NCBI GenBank assembly: GCA_024397875.1
Contig: CP073344.1
Coordinates: forward strand, 1,045,001 to 1,109,000
DNA length: 64,000 nucleotides
Reading direction: 5' to 3'
Source: Amphritea atlantica
GTDB lineage: Bacteria > Pseudomonadota > Gammaproteobacteria > Pseudomonadales > Balneatricaceae
This document shows, in pieces, positions 38,179 through 46,382 of the stretch. The number at the start of each line of letters is the position of its first letter. The stretch's first letter is position 1. The notes under the pieces are model-generated. The model saw nothing but the letters and a program-made list of their open reading frames with translations. It was not told where the DNA came from and made no database searches. The translations under genes and the position numbers were made by a program.

Positions 38179-38683
38179 TCGGTTATTGATCATCCTGGTT
38201 CTGGCTATGGCCGGTCTGACGCCTGCGCTAGCCAAACCGCTGCCTCAGGAGATGAAGCTTATTGGCGAGGCAGAGCTGAAGGTGCTTTGGTTCCGGGTCT
38301 ATAACGCCCGGCTTGAAAGCCCTCAGGGGGATTTTATTTCTGCATCAATGCCATTGCTGCTGACGCTCGAATATCAGCGCGATATCAGTAAACAGGAACT
38401 GCTTGAAGAGACCCGCAAGCAATGGCAAAGGGCGGGTATCGAACCGTATGATCAGACGGCATGGCTCGCTTCATTAACCGAACTATGGCCGGATATCCGC
38501 CGGAATGATTCGCTTGGTTTTTATCAGGATGCCGATGGAGATGGACACTTTTATTACAATCAGCGCTATCTGGGCAGTATCCGCAATAGCCGCTTCAGCC
38601 GGGCGTTTCTCGATATATGGTTATCTGAAAACAGTGATTTTCCACAGCTAACCCAACAGTTGACCGGCAGGTCTTCAGAGTGA
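38168..38683 (+). CDS. Chalcone-isomerase-like periplasmic protein
   Basis: 171 residues from GTG 38168 (GGAGG 6 bases upstream); it overlaps the previous gene by 11 bases. Signal peptide MRINRLLIILVLAMAG with cleavage after ALA. The mature part (GEAELKVLWFRVYNARLESP, LEYQRDISKQELLEETRKQW) fits the chalcone-isomerase-like group seen in such operons. No catalytic role can be read; a lipid-binding function is possible. Confidence 0.7.
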   Translation: MRINRLLIILVLAMAGLTPALAKPLPQEMKLIGEAELKVLWFRVYNARLESPQGDFISASMPLLLTLEYQRDISKQELLEETRKQWQRAGIEPYDQTAWLASLTELWPDIRRNDSLGFYQDADGDGHFYYNQRYLGSIRNSRFSRAFLDIWLSENSDFPQLTQQLTGRSSE

Positions 38684-38708
38684 AACTCAGGGTAAAAGGA
38701 CGATTGAT

Positions 38709-39302
38709 ATGACTCACACAGCCTTATTACTGGCATTGGCCTTAGCTGCTTTTCTAATACTTCCCGGCTGTGCCAGTTCGCTTGATGATTATCGCGATGA
38801 GCAGCCATCATTAGAACTGGATCAGTTTTTCGACGGGCGTCTGGTTGCCTATGGCATGGTGCAGGACTTTTCTGGCAAGGTAACCCGCCGGTTCAGGGCC
38901 GATATTTCGGCGCAGTGGCAGGAGGAGAAAGGGACTCTGGATGAGCGATTCTTCTTCAGTGATGGTGAGCAGCAGAGCCGTTGCTGGACGATAGTCAAAC
39001 AGGGTAATCGCTATCGGGGAACTGCCGGCGATATTGTCGGTGAGGCGCTCGGTGAAGTTCAGGGCAATACCCTTAACTGGCGTTATACCCTGCAGGTTCC
39101 GGTGAACGGCCGGGTGTGGAATATAGCCCTGGATGACTGGCTCTATCTGATCGATGAGAATAATCTAATTAACCGCACCAAAATGAAAAAGTTTGGCCTG
39201 CCGGTGGGTCAGTTGACCCTGCATATCCGTAAGCTATCTGACGGTGAGGTTAGTCAGACACTGCCCTCTGAATCAGGATGTAATCCGCAGGAGGGGATAT
39301 GA
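38709..39302 (+). CDS. DUF3833 lipoprotein
   Basis: 197 residues with a lipoprotein signal: hydrophobic N-terminus and lipobox LPGC at about 18-21. Body features FDGRLVAYGMVQDFSGKVTR and DDWLYLIDENNLINRTKMKK are typical of DUF3833. Anchored in the envelope, function unknown. It overlaps the SDR gene by 4 bases. Confidence 0.85.
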   Translation: MTHTALLLALALAAFLILPGCASSLDDYRDEQPSLELDQFFDGRLVAYGMVQDFSGKVTRRFRADISAQWQEEKGTLDERFFFSDGEQQSRCWTIVKQGNRYRGTAGDIVGEALGEVQGNTLNWRYTLQVPVNGRVWNIALDDWLYLIDENNLINRTKMKKFGLPVGQLTLHIRKLSDGEVSQTLPSESGCNPQEGI

Positions 39303-40156
39303 GCAGAGTTTCAGATAATGCCCGGTCACCCTGGAGGACTGCCTGGGTTACCGGCGCCGGGAGGGGGATAGGCGCCGAGCTTACCCGATTGTTGTGTCAT
39401 CAGGGCGTAACCGTCTACGGCTCAGCAAGAAGCGCTGAGCAGCTTGAGCAATTACGCCTGGAACTGAGTCACTGTGATGGCGAGCTGATTCCGGTACCGT
39501 TGGATATTCGCGATCCGGAAGCAATACAGCAGCAGTTTCTTGACTGGGATGCCGGGGGTATTATGCCAGACCTGGTGGTACTGAATGCTGGCACGCATGA
39601 TCCGTTTTCTGCATATGAGTTTTCTGCACAGCGCTGCAAAGACATTCTGGAGATAAATTTACAGGGGGCTATAAATTGCCTTGATCCTGTTTTATACCGT
39701 TATCTTAAGAGGGGCGAAGCGACTGATCCGCAGAGGCAGGCTGAACCATTGGCGTCCAGCGGATTGTTAGGACAGATTGCTGTGGTCTCTTCATCTGCAG
39801 GGTATCGGGGCTTGCCTACCGCAGCGGCATACGGTGCGGGTAAGGCGGCATTAATCAATCTGTGTGAGTCGCTACGGCTGGATCTGCTGGGGAGTGGGGT
39901 AAAGCTGCAGTTAATCAATCCCGGATTTGTCCGCACACCGTTAACCGATAAAAATGATTTTCCGATGCCCGCGTTGATGGAAGCAGACGAGGCGGCCAGA
40001 CGGATTGTGAAGGGACTTTTAAGCGACCGGTTTGAAATAATCTTTCCCCGTCGCTTCGTTTATTTGCTAAAACTATTCAGAGTGATGCCCTATCGCTGGT
40101 ATTTCTGGCTGGTTGGCAAGGCTACAGGAGCGGGACAAGATGTCAGAAGCGATTAA
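39299..40156 (+). CDS. Short-chain dehydrogenase/reductase
   Basis: 285 residues. NAD(P)-binding TGAGRGIGAEL near residue 19, NAG in VLNAGTHDPF, catalytic Ser in VVSSSAGYRG and YxxxK as YGAGKAA. The C-terminal extension (FPRRFVYLLKLFRVMPYRWY) is hydrophobic/basic and may associate with membrane. Substrate unknown; the operon context suggests an oxidised lipid or aldehyde. Confidence 0.9.
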   Translation: MSRVSDNARSPWRTAWVTGAGRGIGAELTRLLCHQGVTVYGSARSAEQLEQLRLELSHCDGELIPVPLDIRDPEAIQQQFLDWDAGGIMPDLVVLNAGTHDPFSAYEFSAQRCKDILEINLQGAINCLDPVLYRYLKRGEATDPQRQAEPLASSGLLGQIAVVSSSAGYRGLPTAAAYGAGKAALINLCESLRLDLLGSGVKLQLINPGFVRTPLTDKNDFPMPALMEADEAARRIVKGLLSDRFEIIFPRRFVYLLKLFRVMPYRWYFWLVGKATGAGQDVRSD

Positions 40157-40589
40157 CCTTACATATACAGAGATCTTACACAACTACGCTCACTGTCTGG
40201 CCGGGCTTCAACCGGCGACAATCAGCGAGCTCGGCGGACTGGTTGCAGATGAGGTGCAGTTTAGCGATCCGTTTAATCATGTGCAGGGTAAAGCGGCATT
40301 TCTTGGAATCATGGAGGAGATGTTTCGACAGCTCAACGATGTGCGTTTCGATCTGCTTGACTGTCAGCTGCAGGGCCGTACGGGTTATCTGTATTGGTGT
40401 TTTTCTGCGGCCTCTTCGCTCACCGGAACGTTTTCAACTGAAGGTGTCAGTCGTGTCTGTTTAAGTGAGGCGGGGCTGGTGATCAGTCATCAGGATTTCT
40501 GGGATGCCAGTATTCTGATGCAGGAGTTCCCTCTGCTGGGAAGGGTGATCCGTTATATCCGCAACCGGGCTGCATATCGCAGTCAATAA
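40140..40589 (+). CDS. NTF2-like (SnoaL-type) protein
   Basis: 149 residues from ATG 40140 (AGGAG at 40126-40130; overlaps the SDR end by 17 bases). Features DEVQFSDPFNHVQGKAAFLG and HQDFWDASILMQEFPLLG fit the nuclear-transport-factor-2 fold of SnoaL-type proteins. Last gene of the operon. Function unknown; often paired with SDR and amine-oxidase genes in ChrR-linked clusters. Confidence 0.8.
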   Translation: MSEAINLTYTEILHNYAHCLAGLQPATISELGGLVADEVQFSDPFNHVQGKAAFLGIMEEMFRQLNDVRFDLLDCQLQGRTGYLYWCFSAASSLTGTFSTEGVSRVCLSEAGLVISHQDFWDASILMQEFPLLGRVIRYIRNRAAYRSQ

Positions 40590-40654
40590 ACCGTTGACCG
40601 TTCGTCAGGCTCAAATCGTCGTACCGGATGAATCGGCCCCGGTTTTTCAGATCG

Positions 40655-40930
40655 TCAGCTGTGCTGTTTTAGTCGGCGTCTTTTATTCAGTGTCAGGATC
40701 AGCACCATTGCTGCCAGAATGAACGTCACCAGATTGGCCAGTATCACCGGGATATCGCCAAGAATCAGACCGTAAACCAGCCACAGGGCAACCCCCAGGG
40801 TAAACACAGAATACATCGCCAGGGATATACCATCCACATTCCCTGTGCGCAGTATGTGAACCACCTGAGGCACAAAAGAAAGTGTGGTGCAGGTCGCTGC
40901 CATGAGTCCTATCAGGGTAAAGTTTTCCAT
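40655..40930 (-). CDS. SemiSWEET-type sugar transporter
   Basis: 91 residues with three membrane helices and the PQ-loop motif TLSFVPQVVHILRTGNVDG, then ISLAMYSVFTLGVALWLVYG. SemiSWEETs dimerise to facilitate sugar diffusion. It lies 113 bases downstream of cfa on the same strand and could be a readthrough member of that operon or independent. Confidence 0.88.
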   Translation of the reverse strand: MENFTLIGLMAATCTTLSFVPQVVHILRTGNVDGISLAMYSVFTLGVALWLVYGLILGDIPVILANLVTFILAAMVLILTLNKRRRLKQHS

Positions 40931-41043
40931 CGTTGTGTCTGCAAGGTTGCTATAAGGTTGTCTGTAAGAGTGCGGATCATAGGTCTCCCGGCGCCTTTAT
41001 ACAAATGATGTTTATTAATGCAAACGGGTATCGTTGCATCTTT

Positions 41044-42420
41044 TTACTCAGAAGCCCTGTTTACCAGCTGATACAACCCCACATCGATGCTGCCTTCTTC
41101 AAATCCCCCTTCGCAGTAGCACAGATAGTAACGCCACAAACGTCTGAATTTTTCATCGTAGCCCAGACGCTCCAGTTGTTCGGTGTGTTGTTCAAAATTT
41201 TCCCGCCAGAGCCTCAGGGTGCGGGCATAATCTTTGCCGAAGAGCTGTTTATATTCCAGGGTGAAGCCATGTTCTGCGAACTTTTGTTCCAGTCGACTGA
41301 TACTGGGTAGCATCCCTCCCGGGAAGATATACCGTTGAATAAAGTCGGCCTGATTGCGATAAATTTCAAACCGTTCCTCTTCAATACTGATCACCTGAAG
41401 CACCGCTGTGCCACCCGGCTTAAGCGCTTGTTTCAGGGTCTTAAAGTAGGTGTCCCAGTATTTTTCTCCGACCGCTTCGAACATCTCAATTGAGACAACG
41501 GCATCATACTGACTGATCAGATCGCGGTAATCGGTCAGCGTGATATCGGCTTTATCATCTAATCCTGCCGATTTAAGCCTGTCGCGGCTCCATTGCAGCT
41601 GTTCTTCCGAAAGGGTAACCCCATGGATGCTGATGTCATGCTGTGATAGCGCCTGCTCGGCAAAGCCTCCCCAGCCACAGCCAATCTCGAGAATATGGTT
41701 GTTTTGCCCGGGATTCAGCAGTTTCAGAATTTGCTGATACTTGGCTGTCTGTCCCTGTTCGAGAGACTGCTGAGCGGACTCAAACAGCGCCGATGAATAG
41801 GACATTGTCGGGTCCAGCCAGAGGCGGTAAAAGTCATTGCCCAGATCATAGTGCGCCGCTATATTTCGCCGGCTGCCGCTACGGCTGTTATGGTTGCGCC
41901 AGTGATGGATGTTATCAAATACCTGTTTAATGAAACCGGCTTTGGAAAAACCATCGAGTGTCTTTTCGTTTTGCAACGCCCAGCGAACCAGCGCTGTCAG
42001 ATCGGGTGAATCCCATTCTCCGGCAATATAGCCCTCAGACCAGCCTGTTATCCCGCCGGTATAGAGGCGGGTAAGGCAGCGCAGACTGTTGAGCTGAACG
42101 GTGACCTGTATCGTTTCACTGCTGAGGATCTGTCTATCTTCAGCGTTATTCAGCGGTGTATTTTCCTGAAGTAGACTGCCTTGGCCAAAAGCTTGCTGAT
42201 AGCCACTGGGCATGATCAGATGGATACGCCCCCTGGTTTCGCTGAGGGGGGCGCTGAGTCGGTTAAGCACCCGTTGTTCCAGCCAGCCAGGTTTGATTGC
42301 GCTGCTATACTCACTGTTATATTCCTGCTGAAAGCTGCGCCGGGGGCCCGGCTGTTGGGACAGCGTTTTGGCCTGTGACTGGCTTGCAGCCGTGGTTGTC
42401 TGATAGTTACAGGTTTTCAT
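41044..42420 (-). CDS. cfa: Cyclopropane-fatty-acid-synthase-like methyltransferase
   Basis: 458 residues from ATG 42420 (GGAGA 8 bases upstream), overlapping the DUF1365 gene by 14 bases. SAM-binding motif ILEIGCGWGGFAEQA, CFA-family segments AAHYDLGNDFYRLWLDPTMS and YCEGGFEEGSIDVGL. It methylates unsaturated acyl chains in the membrane. Linked to an amine-oxidase-like protein and DUF1365 behind a sigma/ChrR-type promoter. It could be a furan-fatty-acid methyltransferase rather than a classical cyclopropane synthase. Confidence 0.9.
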   Translation of the reverse strand: MKTCNYQTTTAASQSQAKTLSQQPGPRRSFQQEYNSEYSSAIKPGWLEQRVLNRLSAPLSETRGRIHLIMPSGYQQAFGQGSLLQENTPLNNAEDRQILSSETIQVTVQLNSLRCLTRLYTGGITGWSEGYIAGEWDSPDLTALVRWALQNEKTLDGFSKAGFIKQVFDNIHHWRNHNSRSGSRRNIAAHYDLGNDFYRLWLDPTMSYSSALFESAQQSLEQGQTAKYQQILKLLNPGQNNHILEIGCGWGGFAEQALSQHDISIHGVTLSEEQLQWSRDRLKSAGLDDKADITLTDYRDLISQYDAVVSIEMFEAVGEKYWDTYFKTLKQALKPGGTAVLQVISIEEERFEIYRNQADFIQRYIFPGGMLPSISRLEQKFAEHGFTLEYKQLFGKDYARTLRLWRENFEQHTEQLERLGYDEKFRRLWRYYLCYCEGGFEEGSIDVGLYQLVNRASE

Positions 42421-43219
42421 AGTGAGTTTCTCCATTGCGATCTGACCAGCTGATGCTGTAACTTTTTGAAGTGTTGCGCGGTTGTAATTTCAGGCCTTTT
42501 AGCCACAGTCTCAGGGCTTCCCAGTGAATTGCTCCCATCACCTTTAGGGTCATCAGTGGGTGGCTGATAAACAGCTGCAGCAGACTTTTATCGGAAATCT
42601 CCTGGCGCTGCCCGGTAAACGTCGCGTTGAGTATGGGGGTGACTTCAGTACCCTCTTTTCGGCTCTGATGAATGCATACCGACACGCTCTCCCGGGGAGG
42701 CAGAATTCTGAAACTGTAAGCGCTGTCCATCGGCATAAACGGGCTGACATACATCAGCTTATGGCAGCTGTGGCGGACAATCTTTTCATCGGGTTTGTCG
42801 TTCACCAGCAGGTAGCAGTGTCGCTGACCGAAGGTGTTGCTGACTTCGTAGAGAATCACTTCGACTTCACCGTTGCGGTTGTAGCAGAAGTAGACACTCA
42901 GGGGGTTAAATGTGTACCCCAGTATTCTTGGATAGCAGAGCAGCTCTATTCTTGCGGTGGCGGAGGCGTATCCGCGGGATGACAACAGTTCGGTTATCTC
43001 TTGCCGTAGCTGACCCTCGCCGCGACCATAATCTTTTTCGTGAAATGAAAACAGGCTGAACCGGTTGACCGCAAAGAACCTGAAGTTGCGGTTTAACTGC
43101 GGCAGTTCATCAAGGTCTGCGCAGAGAGAGAAAACCCGATAGATAAAGCGGTGACGTTTCGGCGTGAAACGGTGATGCATGACAACACCGGCGAACACCG
43201 AGGAGTTGAGCTTAGCCAT
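42407..43219 (-). CDS. DUF1365 protein
   Basis: 270 residues. Family traits: VMHHRFTPKRHRFIYRVFSL at the N-terminus and YPRILGYTFNPLSVYFCYNR in the middle. Overlaps both neighbours (8 and 14 bases). DUF1365 genes are consistently placed between an amine-oxidase-like gene and a cfa-like gene; biochemical role undetermined. Confidence 0.92.
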   Translation of the reverse strand: MAKLNSSVFAGVVMHHRFTPKRHRFIYRVFSLCADLDELPQLNRNFRFFAVNRFSLFSFHEKDYGRGEGQLRQEITELLSSRGYASATARIELLCYPRILGYTFNPLSVYFCYNRNGEVEVILYEVSNTFGQRHCYLLVNDKPDEKIVRHSCHKLMYVSPFMPMDSAYSFRILPPRESVSVCIHQSRKEGTEVTPILNATFTGQRQEISDKSLLQLFISHPLMTLKVMGAIHWEALRLWLKGLKLQPRNTSKSYSISWSDRNGETHYENL

Positions 43220-44588
43220 TGATAAGCTCCCTGATCTGATCCTCAGCGTTTACCTCTGGCGGTCTCCTGAAAACAATGATTCTGCTGTTGGGGTTATCCA
43301 GATGCCAGGGACGGGGGATGCCGCCCAGTTGCTCCGCCACTGCCAGCCCGGACTGAAGACCATCTTCATGGAAGCCGTACCCAAACCAGGCGCCGCAGAA
43401 CCAGGTGTTTTGCTGACCCTGCAGGCTCCAGAGTTTTTGCTGATTGATCAGCGAGTCCTGGCCAAAAGCCGGGTGGTCGTAGAAAAAGCTCCGTATCAGT
43501 TTATCCGCAGCCGGTTCTTTGAGCGGGTTGAGTGAAACGATAACCGGTTGCTCTGTGGCCAGAGGTTGCAGACGATTCATCCAGTAGCTGACCGATACTT
43601 GCCGTTCATCCCGGGCGCTGCCCGAAGCCATATAGTTCCAGCTGGACCAGACCTTTTTATTTCGGGGAAGCAGGCTCTGATCAAGGTGAAGCAAGGCCCG
43701 GTTTCTCTGATAGGGGAAGCTGCTCAGGAGTTGTTTTTCCTGCTCAGTCGGATCTTGCAGCAGTGCCAGGGCCTGATCCGCGTGGCAGGCGAGTACCACC
43801 TCATCATAATGCTCGCGCACGCCGTGAAGGTCTTCAATTATGATGCCGTCAGGGCGGCGGATCACTTTGTGGATACGACTGTTGATTCTGACTTTGCCTT
43901 CCAGTGCCGCGGCAATTTTACTGACATAACCGATACTGCCGCCTGGAATGGTATGCCACTGAGGCCGGTCATTCACCTGAAGCAGGCCATGATTCTGGCA
44001 GAATCGGAGGAAACTCAGAGCCGGATATTCGAGCATCTGTTGTACCGGAGTCGACCAGATAGCGGCCCCCATAGGGAGCAGGTGGTCATAGATAAAACGA
44101 TCTCCGTAGCCGAGCCGGTTCAGTAACTCGCCCAGGCTGACATCAGCCAGCGAGGCATCTGTCATCATGCTGTCGGCGTTACGATAAAATTTCATCAGGT
44201 CTTTAATCATCAACCAGAATGCGGGATTCAACAGATTTCGTTTCTGGGCAAACAGACCACCGAGTCCCGAACCGCTGTACTCTAACCGGCCACTGTCAAC
44301 AGAGACCGCGAATGACATGTCGGTTTCGCAGGTTGGCAGATTGATATGCTCGAAGAATTTAACCAGATTAGGGTAGTTTACCGGGTTGAAAACAATGAAG
44401 CCGGTATCAACATCAACCCGAGTACCGTCAAGATCAAAACTGACGGTGTTCGAATGGCCACCCAGGCGGTCATCCTTCTCGTATAGCGTGACCCGGTGGG
44501 CTTTGTTTAGCAGCCATGCACAACTCAGGCCTGCAATACCTGAACCGATAACGGCAATTTTTTTCGGGCGAATGGCGGTAATATTCAT
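43212..44588 (-). CDS. FAD-dependent amine-oxidase-like oxidoreductase
   Basis: 458 residues. Rossmann dinucleotide fold KIAVIGSGIAGLSCAWLLNK, then YEKDDRLGGHSNTV, typical of NAD(P)-binding_8/amino-oxidase proteins. C-terminal FCGAWFGYGFHEDGLQSG closes the FAD site. First gene of the operon with DUF1365 and cfa, divergent from the sigma factor. Probably a desaturase or oxidase acting on fatty acyl chains (inference). Confidence 0.9.
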   Translation of the reverse strand: MNITAIRPKKIAVIGSGIAGLSCAWLLNKAHRVTLYEKDDRLGGHSNTVSFDLDGTRVDVDTGFIVFNPVNYPNLVKFFEHINLPTCETDMSFAVSVDSGRLEYSGSGLGGLFAQKRNLLNPAFWLMIKDLMKFYRNADSMMTDASLADVSLGELLNRLGYGDRFIYDHLLPMGAAIWSTPVQQMLEYPALSFLRFCQNHGLLQVNDRPQWHTIPGGSIGYVSKIAAALEGKVRINSRIHKVIRRPDGIIIEDLHGVREHYDEVVLACHADQALALLQDPTEQEKQLLSSFPYQRNRALLHLDQSLLPRNKKVWSSWNYMASGSARDERQVSVSYWMNRLQPLATEQPVIVSLNPLKEPAADKLIRSFFYDHPAFGQDSLINQQKLWSLQGQQNTWFCGAWFGYGFHEDGLQSGLAVAEQLGGIPRPWHLDNPNSRIIVFRRPPEVNAEDQIRELING

Positions 44589-44675
44589 CTGAGCAGTCCA
44601 TACTGAGGTCTGTTAAAAGCTCTTGAATAAGCCCTTTGAATCAGTGCTTCAACAAGCGCTTTGTTTGCAGGGCTA

Positions 44676-44701
44676 TACGTGGGCTTTTTGAAAAGGGATC
44701 A
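44676..44701 (-). promoter_or_regulatory. RpoE/ChrR-type promoter, amine oxidase-DUF1365-cfa operon
   Basis: On the minus strand TGATCC (44701-44696), 16-base spacer, CGTA (44679-44676), about 90 bases upstream of the oxidoreductase ATG. Matches the motif before the DUF2878 operon. Confidence 0.65.
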
Positions 44702-44755
44702 CAGAAACTGTTGCGAATAAACCACTTATACGCCAGATATTTTTTCAGCTAAAGA

Positions 44756-44782
44756 TGATCCGGATAGTTAACTGAGTACGTA
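44756..44782 (+). promoter_or_regulatory. RpoE/ChrR-type promoter, sigma-chrR operon
   Basis: TGATCC (44756-44761), 17-base spacer, CGTA (44779-44782). It would permit autoregulation of the sigma factor, but it lies only 10 bases before the ATG at 44793 and its -10 abuts the ribosome site AAGGGGGA, so the transcript would have almost no leader. Confidence 0.5.
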
Positions 44783-44792
44783 AAGGGGGAAT

Positions 44793-45398
44793 ATGAAGAA
44801 CACACCACCGGGAGATGATGTGGATAATCTCGTACAACTGAGTCAGGCCGAAATGGCCAGCGCCGATTGGAGCGATCTGTTGGGTAGTCTGGCTGTCAAG
44901 CCCGATAAGACTATCTATGCCCGGTTGTTTAACCATTTTGCGCCAAAGGTTAAAGCCTATATTGTGCGGCTGGGTGTCGCCCTGTCTGCCGCTGAGGAGG
45001 TGACACAGGAAGTGATGTTGGCCGTGTGGCGCAAGGCGCACATGTATCATCAGGAGAAGGCGGCGGCCAGTACCTGGATCTTTACACTGGCAAGAAATCA
45101 GAGCATCGATTGGATGCGAAAACAGAAGTACCCTCAGTACAGTCTGGATGAGTGGAGTGAAACCGCCTCAGAGGCGGGGCAGGGGGAACAGGAAGTTTTA
45201 TCAGACCGGGTAGCGCAGGCGATCAGTCAGCTGCCAGAAAAACAGGCGCAGGTTATTTACATGTCATATTTCGAAGGGCGATCGCATGGCGATATCGCCA
45301 GCCGTCTCGATATCCCTCTGGGCAGTGTTAAATCCAGAATTCGTCTGGCCTCAGAAAAACTGAAACAGATCTGGGGAGGTGAAGAGTATGAACATTAA
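44793..45398 (+). CDS. rpoE: ECF sigma factor, RpoE of the ChrR-linked group
   Basis: 201 residues. Region 2 (ARLFNHFAPKVKAYIVRLGV, AEEVTQEVMLAVWRKAHMY, ARNQSIDWMRKQ) and region 4 (LPEKQAQVIYMSYFEGRSHG, DIASRLDIPLGSVKSRIRLA). An N-terminal extension of about 30 residues precedes region 2. It overlaps the anti-sigma gene by 11 bases. In Rhodobacter the orthologous pair responds to singlet oxygen; the surrounding photolyase and cfa genes support the same role. Confidence 0.93.
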   Translation: MKNTPPGDDVDNLVQLSQAEMASADWSDLLGSLAVKPDKTIYARLFNHFAPKVKAYIVRLGVALSAAEEVTQEVMLAVWRKAHMYHQEKAAASTWIFTLARNQSIDWMRKQKYPQYSLDEWSETASEAGQGEQEVLSDRVAQAISQLPEKQAQVIYMSYFEGRSHGDIASRLDIPLGSVKSRIRLASEKLKQIWGGEEYEH

Positions 45399-46047
45399 TC
45401 ATCACCTCGATGATGCGACACTGGTGAGCTATTCTGCCGGTGCATTGTCTCAGGGGATGGCGCTGGTCGTGGCGTCCCATCTGTCGGTGTGTCCTCAATG
45501 TCGCCAACGCGCTGAGCTAAATGATGCGGTGGGCGGTGCATTGCTTGAATCGCTTGAGTCAGAATCGATTGCCGATGATATGCTGGCATCGATATTGACT
45601 CAGCTTGATGACCTGCCGCTGGCGCCGCACTCAGCAGTATATGACCTGAGCCACAAAACCATTGATCCTGAGGTACCCGCACCATTAAGAGAATACATCG
45701 ATTGTTCTCTTGATCAGTTGGTGTGGAAACGGATCGTTCCCGGCGTCACTTATTATGATATGCCCTGGGAAGGCCGTGGTGTTTCCCGTTTGCTGAGAAT
45801 TGCTCCCGGTAAGGCGATGTTGGCTCATACCCATAATGGTAATGAGCTGACGATGGTGCTGCGTGGCTCTTTTTCCGATGAGATCGGCCGTTTTTGCCGG
45901 GGAGATGTCGCTGACCTTGATGATCAGATCGAACATCAGCCGCTGGTGGACAGCGAAGAGGACTGTATCTGCCTTATTGCAACTGACGCTCCACTCAGGT
46001 TTACCACCCTCTTTGGTAAGCTGGTGCAGCCAATCACCGGTTTCTGA
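45388..46047 (+). CDS. chrR: ChrR-type zinc anti-sigma factor
   Basis: 219 residues from ATG 45388 (GGAGG 9 bases upstream). N-terminal zinc anti-sigma motif: HLSVCPQC, i.e. H-x3-C-x2-C, with an upstream His. The C-terminal cupin domain (HTHNGNELTMVLRGSFSDE) has the metal-ligand His/Glu set. The N-domain holds the sigma factor and the cupin domain is needed for the singlet-oxygen response in Rhodobacter ChrR. Confidence 0.93.
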   Translation: MNINHHLDDATLVSYSAGALSQGMALVVASHLSVCPQCRQRAELNDAVGGALLESLESESIADDMLASILTQLDDLPLAPHSAVYDLSHKTIDPEVPAPLREYIDCSLDQLVWKRIVPGVTYYDMPWEGRGVSRLLRIAPGKAMLAHTHNGNELTMVLRGSFSDEIGRFCRGDVADLDDQIEHQPLVDSEEDCICLIATDAPLRFTTLFGKLVQPITGF

Positions 46048-46058
46048 ACATCTGTGAA

Positions 46059-46274
46059 ATGAATCGACTCAACCCGAATAAACTCAACCTCAGCAAGTGG
46101 ACTGCAGTAAAACCTCAAAACAGAGAGAAACACTTTCTCGTGACTCAGCTGTTAAAGGATGAAGAGGGCGTTGTGCAACAGTGTGTTCTCGAAGCGGTGT
46201 TAACCCACCGGCAGCAGATTATCCCCTGGCAGACACTTACACAGAGTGAGAGCTGGAAGCAGGGGTGGTGTTGA
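46059..46274 (+). CDS. TIGR02450-type small Trp-rich protein
   Basis: 71 residues: LNLSKWTAVKPQNREKHFLV, VLEAVLTHRQQIIPWQTL and a W-rich end fit the small TIGR02450/DUF2389 group, often next to photolyase and chrR-linked genes. Starts 11 bases after chrR, with a weak ribosome site, so probably coupled. Function unknown. A terminator follows. Confidence 0.8.
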   Translation: MNRLNPNKLNLSKWTAVKPQNREKHFLVTQLLKDEEGVVQQCVLEAVLTHRQQIIPWQTLTQSESWKQGWC

Positions 46275-46291
46275 TTGCAATTGGTAGTGAT

Positions 46292-46322
46292 AAAAAAGCC
46301 GGACAACTGTCCGGCTTTTTTA
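46292..46322. terminator. Bidirectional terminator between the chrR operon and photolyase
   Basis: AAAAAA, stem GCCGGAC/GTCCGGC with loop AACT, then TTTTTTT. It serves both convergent transcripts. Confidence 0.9.
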
Positions 46323-46382
46323 TGACTTAGTCAGGTTGCTGGAGATGAGATGATTGGTGTCTATGCTGCCCGTTATCAGCGC

